Assembly (NCBI GenBank): GCA_963812505.1
Contig: CAWEVM010000017.1
Span: 124,001-188,000 of the forward strand
Reading direction: 5' to 3'
Source of the DNA: JAMXLO01 sp963812505
GTDB lineage: Bacteria; Pseudomonadota; Alphaproteobacteria; Acetobacterales; Acetobacteraceae
DNA length: 64,000 nucleotides
Shown in pieces: positions 60,418 to 64,000 of this stretch. A program made the translations under genes and the position numbers. Numbering within the stretch: the stretch's first letter is position 1; each line of letters opens with the position of its first letter. A model generated the notes under the pieces. That model was not told the origin of the DNA. It ran no database searches and saw only the letters and a program-made list of their open reading frames with translations.

Positions 60418-61532
60418 TAGGCCACCGGGCCGAGCAACCGGACTGTCTGGCCCGGATGAAGCGCCTGAACTCCGGCGGTGACGACGATATCACCGCTGTC
60501 GAGCCCGTGGGCGACCACGACCGTTCCCGGATCAAAGCGCAGCAACTCAATGTTGCGCAGGGAGACGGTGAGCTTCGACGGATCGACGATCCACACCGCC
60601 GGCTGGCGGTTCAGCTCGGTCAGTGCCGACGCCGGGATGGCAATCACCTTCTCCGATGCCAGGCCCACTATGCCGTTCACGGTCGAGCCCAAACGCATTG
60701 CATCTGGCGGATCTGTCAGGCCGACTTTGACCTGAAACGTCCGTGTCACCGGATCGGCCTGCGGAGCGACCTCACGCACACGTCCGATTGTCGTCACACT
60801 CGGATCGTCCGTCAGCCGTATTGTAACCTGCGGATCGCTTGGCGCGGACCGAAGGACCTGTGCGGGAACATCGAACACCGCGTCCCGTCCACCCTGCCGA
60901 GCGAGTTGAACGATCATCTGTCCCGCTTGCACCACCTCACCGGGTTCCGCGCCACGTGCGGTTATCGTCCCGGCGGCGTCGGCCTGAAGTACCGTGAAGC
61001 TCACTCGATCGGCGGCGATTCGCACCTGCACTTCGCCGTCGTCGACCTGCGCCTGCGCCGTGTGCAGTGCCTGCTCTGCCAGGTCGAACTGGGCCCGTGG
61101 CGTGTGGCCCTGCGCCAGCAGTGTCCTTTGGCGTTCGAAAGCCGCACGTGCCTGCGTCAAGCTCGCCTGCGCCGCCGCGAGGCTCGCCTGTGCCGAACGC
61201 AATGCGTTCACCTCATTCTGTGGATCCAGTCTGGCCAGTTCCTGTCCGGGCCTGACCTTGTCACCGACATTGACGAACCGCTCGATCATCCGCCCGCCGA
61301 TGCGGAATGCCATCGACGCTTCATCTTCTGCCTGGATGTGCCCTGTAAGCGCGACCGTCTCGCCGGTGTCCTGCAGCTTGGCGGTCACCGTTCGAACGGG
61401 GCGAGGCGCGGGAGCCTCGGCCGTCTTTTCCCGATTGCATGCGGCCAGTCCGAGTGCCACCACCGGCAGCAAGAACAGCCAAGATTGCAAGCGGCTTTGC
61501 GCAAGGAGTCGCTTAATTCCGCTGCGTGTCAT
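60417..61532 (-). CDS. RND efflux periplasmic adaptor (membrane fusion protein)
   Basis: A 371-residue lipoprotein: a hydrophobic signal ending VALGLAAC, where Cys32 would be lipidated. A beta-barrel, lipoyl half (EDEASMAFRIGGRMIERFVN), a long coiled-coil hairpin (residues 100-170; ARAAFERQRTLLAQGHTPRA), a second lipoyl half and the C-terminal barrel (SALTELNRQPAVWIVDPS) follow in order, as in AcrA/MexA. It joins the inner-membrane pump to an outer-membrane channel; no TolC gene is in the window. It is the first gene of the operon. Confidence 0.93.
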   Translation of the reverse strand: MTRSGIKRLLAQSRLQSWLFLLPVVALGLAACNREKTAEAPAPRPVRTVTAKLQDTGETVALTGHIQAEDEASMAFRIGGRMIERFVNVGDKVRPGQELARLDPQNEVNALRSAQASLAAAQASLTQARAAFERQRTLLAQGHTPRAQFDLAEQALHTAQAQVDDGEVQVRIAADRVSFTVLQADAAGTITARGAEPGEVVQAGQMIVQLARQGGRDAVFDVPAQVLRSAPSDPQVTIRLTDDPSVTTIGRVREVAPQADPVTRTFQVKVGLTDPPDAMRLGSTVNGIVGLASEKVIAIPASALTELNRQPAVWIVDPSKLTVSLRNIELLRFDPGTVVVAHGLDSGDIVVTAGVQALHPGQTVRLLGPVA

Positions 61533-61828
61533 GCCCTGTCCCCGCGCGCAAACGCCCCCGTACAGCGAAACGCAGGTACGTCAGTTAGCACCTGATGTAC
61601 CCGGTGTGAAGGTGCTCGGCTTTACCGTTCATCCAGCGCTTGCCGCCATGGTGGTTGCTGTCTCACGCAGCCTTTCGGCGTCGGCGGGATATTGGCTATT
61701 GGCCCTGAACCAGACATCGGCACAGAATCCCCAGATTGGTGCATATGTCTCAAATCAGGCTGCCCGCATCCCTTGCGATCAGCGCGCGTGAGCGACTCGG
61801 GAGATTCCCCAATAATGGGACCGAGATG

Positions 61829-62176
61829 CTACGGCTTCGTGACCAGCGTTGCTGGATCGAAGTTGAAGGCTCGCATCTGACCATTCGTGCCTTGGGTGAC
61901 CACGACACCATTGTTGAAGTCTGCCGCGACGACACGTCCGCTCGCGAATACTTTGGACACGCTGTTCAGTAACATGGTGTCAAGTATCTCGGACACCTTT
62001 TGGCCACCGGCCGCCATACGGGACTTCACCTCAGCCTGCAACGCTGGCGTCAGCATGTTGATCTCCGCCTGCTCCAGCGGAGTCGGATTGGCTGCTTTGC
62101 CGCTGCCGGATGCCGCTATCGCAGCAGCGAATGTCAAAGCGATGATTGATTTTTGAATGTTCGTCATTGTGGTCAT
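61829..62176 (-). CDS. small exported protein, paralogue of 47685-48314
   Basis: A 115-residue protein from ATG 62176 (a further ATG at 62167 is behind GGG). A signal peptide (IALTFAAAIAASGSGKA) is followed by a short mature domain: PTPLEQAEINMLTPALQAEV, SRMAAGGQKVSEILDTMLLN, then RVVAADFNNGVVV. The same pattern of LEQAE..L(T/S)PA...EV, ..V.E.L.T..LNS and R.VA.DF is in the first half of 47685-48314, so the two form a small family of unknown function, probably periplasmic. It stands alone between the adaptor gene and a decayed lipoprotein gene. Confidence 0.65.
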   Translation of the reverse strand: MTTMTNIQKSIIALTFAAAIAASGSGKAANPTPLEQAEINMLTPALQAEVKSRMAAGGQKVSEILDTMLLNSVSKVFASGRVVAADFNNGVVVTQGTNGQMRAFNFDPATLVTKP

Positions 62177-62441
62177 CCCTTCGCGTCGATCAGGCGAACG
62201 CAACGTAGCAACTCCTGTTCAGCCGCCCTTGTCCTTCCTGTCCCAAAAAGTGCGCGGTGTGTCCCAATTGGGCGTTTCCATCGTCCGATGCGCCGTCAAT
62301 GAGCTACTCTCCGGACCACCGATGGAGCAACATGGCGCCGCTCGAGTTCCACGTTGCGCGCTCGGCGAAGCATGACGCGAGCCGATAACGTTCAAATCCC
62401 GAACCGGTCATCAATATTGCAATCGTTCGGAGACGATCAGC

Positions 62442-62702
62442 ATGACACGACGTGCGTCCGGCTACGCGGCCATCGGGGGAGTGTTGTTTCTCGGAGCCTG
62501 CGCCTAGAACCCGATGGGACCGACCGTTCAGGTCCTCCCCGGGTCAGGCAAGTCATTCTCCGCCTTTCAAAGCGATCAGGCGGTCTGCCGACAATTCGCG
62601 GATCAGGCGGTAAGAGATCAGGCACAGGGCGCCAACTTACGCGGGCTCGGCCCGGGCAACCGACCACACGGTGACCTGCTTCAGCTCCGCAGCCGCCGCT
62701 GA
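62442..62702 (+). pseudogene. glycine-zipper-like lipoprotein with a nonsense codon
   Basis: After GGAG, ATG 62442 opens a signal peptide ending LFLGACA (lipobox) and then an in-frame TAG (62505-62507). Beyond it the frame continues (NPMGPTVQVLPGSGKSFSAF then QSDQAVCRQFADQAV) to a stop at 62702. This is the start of a glycine-zipper lipoprotein family, whose next residues after the Cys-Ala are usually Gln/Ala-Asn-Pro. A CAG to TAG change would explain the stop. The Gly-zipper part after GANLRGLG has been lost. Only a decayed gene, or one read through at amber. Confidence 0.65.
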
Positions 62703-62842
62703 CCTCGCCAGGTGCCAACCATCCGGTCTGTGTTGACAAGGGCTGTTTCAGCTCTCAAACGTCAGATCTGGGCTCACTCAGGCCGACGCGGTCACGCCTT
62801 GACCGCGCAAGAGCAAGCACATCGCGGGCACGGGGAAGTACA

Positions 62843-63859
62843 ATGACACCGCAGGTCTTTTCGACGCAATCTCTGGCCCCGAGGGATCGGCACGACGCCT
62901 GGCACGAATGGTTCCGCCCCGTGCTCGATGTGGTGGCCGTAGACCAGTCGTATAGCGAATTCGTGGCCGAGAACAGCGCCTGGAAACTCGGGTGCCTGGT
63001 AATGAGCCGCGTGTCGGCGCCGCCTGTACGTGTCGTGCGAACGAAAGCCCAGGTGAGGCGGGACCCGGTGGACCACTGGGTGCTGACCTATGCCCAACAG
63101 GGCTCGATGTGGGTGAAGGCCGACAAGGCTTCGTTTGAAGTGCCACCCGGCGTGCCGTACCTGTGGTCGCTGGGCGAGGAATCGGAAAGTGAGCGGACGC
63201 GCATCGACCGCTTACAGCTATTTCTGCCGCGCGACGAATTCCACGATATCGCATCACGGCTCGATGCGGCGCGCGGGTCGGTTTTGGATATACCGCTTGG
63301 GCACCTCCTCGGCGACTTTATGCTTGCCCTGGAACAAAGGCTGCCATCTCTGACGCCGAGCGAACTTCCGGCGCTGACGAACGCAGTGCAAGCCATGATC
63401 GCCGCCGCGGTTGCTCCGTCTCCAGAACGCGTCGCCGCTGCGAAAAACCAGATCGAGTTCGGGCGAATGGAGCGAGTTCGAAAGGTCATCCAGCGGCACC
63501 TGCGCTCTCCCGTCCTCGGCCCTGCGACGCTATGCCGGCTGGTCGGTATTTCCCGCTCCAATCTGTACCGCTTACTGGAGTCCGCCGGCGGAGTGGCTCA
63601 CTATATTCAGAAACAACGATTGCTAGACGCACACGCCGTGCTGAGCAACCCCACGGCCGCCATCAAGATTGCGGCGATTGCTGACGATCTCTGCTTCTCG
63701 GATGCATCGAGTTTCAGTCGTGCTTACAAGAGGGAATTCGGGTGCAGCCCGGGCGATACGCGATCCGCCGCCATGGCGGGGTTTGCAATTCCCGCCAACA
63801 CCCGCGACCGAACGGTCCGGGATGTTGGCGATTTTAGCGACCTGCTGCGGGATTTCTAG
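62843..63859 (+). CDS. AraC-family transcriptional regulator
   Basis: A 338-residue regulator with an N-terminal cupin-like ligand/dimer region (residues 1-200; YAQQGSMWVKADKASFEVPP is the barrel motif) and a C-terminal pair of helix-turn-helices: LGPATLCRLVGISRSNLYRL and AIADDLCFSDASSFSRAYKR followed by EFGCSPGDTR. The frame fits the AraC/XylS (FeaR/AraC-binding-like domain) architecture. It is the rightmost gene; its targets are unknown, and the gene downstream is outside the window. Confidence 0.88.
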   Translation: MTPQVFSTQSLAPRDRHDAWHEWFRPVLDVVAVDQSYSEFVAENSAWKLGCLVMSRVSAPPVRVVRTKAQVRRDPVDHWVLTYAQQGSMWVKADKASFEVPPGVPYLWSLGEESESERTRIDRLQLFLPRDEFHDIASRLDAARGSVLDIPLGHLLGDFMLALEQRLPSLTPSELPALTNAVQAMIAAAVAPSPERVAAAKNQIEFGRMERVRKVIQRHLRSPVLGPATLCRLVGISRSNLYRLLESAGGVAHYIQKQRLLDAHAVLSNPTAAIKIAAIADDLCFSDASSFSRAYKREFGCSPGDTRSAAMAGFAIPANTRDRTVRDVGDFSDLLRDF

Positions 63860-64000
63860 CGACGCATCACGCAATTGCGACGCGATGCCATGTAACGGGA
63901 TTCCCAGCCAATCCCCGGTGATGTGAAGATCGATATGCTGTGGAACGAACGCGCGAGTATCTCGCTCGCGGCACAACCTGAACACGGCCATGCGGCTGTC

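Noticed and set aside
63623..64000. Open minus-strand frame antisense to the AraC regulator, running to the window edge
   Set aside because: It lies almost wholly inside the coding frame of the regulator and has no recognisable motif; its length is explained by high GC. Only the last 140 bases are outside the regulator, too short to judge.
1..64000. CRISPR array, insertion sequence, integrase or phage genes
   Set aside because: No regular short repeats with spacers, DDE/serine recombinase motif or terminal inverted repeats were seen on reading both strands.

Overview
The window is high-GC, densely coded DNA from an alphaproteobacterium. The best guess is Rhodospirillales/Acetobacteraceae. 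This rests on the 41-residue single-Cys L36, the cysE-iscR-iscS-iscS-ferredoxin-mnmA gene order, and the many Tat-exported or membrane catabolic proteins with PQQ-type dehydrogenase and LLM flavin enzymes. No marker gene here settles the genus. I see no insertion sequence, phage, rRNA or CRISPR. The sequence does show clear gene decay: single-base frameshifts, gene remnants and one imperfect segmental duplication.

Region by region. (1) 1-6 kb: FAD-linked glycolate/lactate oxidase (partial), D-2-hydroxyacid dehydrogenase, rpmJ, a methyltransferase, a cupin with an OxyR-type regulator, and a Tat-exported amidohydrolase. (2) 6.2-13 kb: membrane-lipid and envelope genes: a DUF962/Mpo1-like membrane protein, a class III aminotransferase (frameshifted), phosphatidylserine decarboxylase, a fatty acid hydroxylase, a beta-propeller protein, an O-antigen ligase-like protein and a lactonase-like propeller. 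(3) 14-22.4 kb: core genes: tyrS, anmK, an alpha/beta hydrolase, then a sulfur operon cysE-iscR-iscS-like-iscS-fdx-mnmA that runs straight into a tRNA-Met(CAU). (4) 22.4-30 kb: a spermidine/putrescine-type ABC transporter operon containing a RutA-like monooxygenase. Divergent from it is an NCS2 permease flanked by remnants of a biuret hydrolase-type cysteine hydrolase and an allophanate hydrolase. (5) 30-38.3 kb: small-molecule catabolism (dienelactone hydrolase, two aldo/keto reductases, a sorbosone/glucose dehydrogenase-type PQQ enzyme, msrB, ester cyclase, cupin, NIPSNAP, MFS). (6) 38.7-45.4 kb: M20 dipeptidase, SLC13-type transporter (frameshifted), AbgT transporter and DcaP-like porin, which could together import and cleave acyl-amino acids or dipeptides. 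(7) 45.6-51.7 kb: small envelope proteins, a patatin lipase, remnants, and a pentapeptide-repeat protein lying between two copies of a roughly 200-bp imperfect direct repeat. (8) 51.8-61.5 kb: one minus-strand run of tightly overlapping genes encoding an RND efflux adaptor and pump followed by an Mrp/Mnh-like cation/proton antiporter module. (9) 61.8-64 kb: a small secreted protein, a decayed lipoprotein gene and an AraC-family regulator.

The most unusual items are the adaptor-RND-Mrp operon with its rearranged Mrp subunits, the half-lost biuret/allophanate pathway around the NCS2 permease beside an intact RutA/ABC operon, the direct repeats that bracket the pentapeptide-repeat gene, and the mnmA reading frame that stops inside the following tRNA. 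I could assign nothing to 5992-6275, 35720-36009, 45397-45597, 61533-61828 or 63860-64000.
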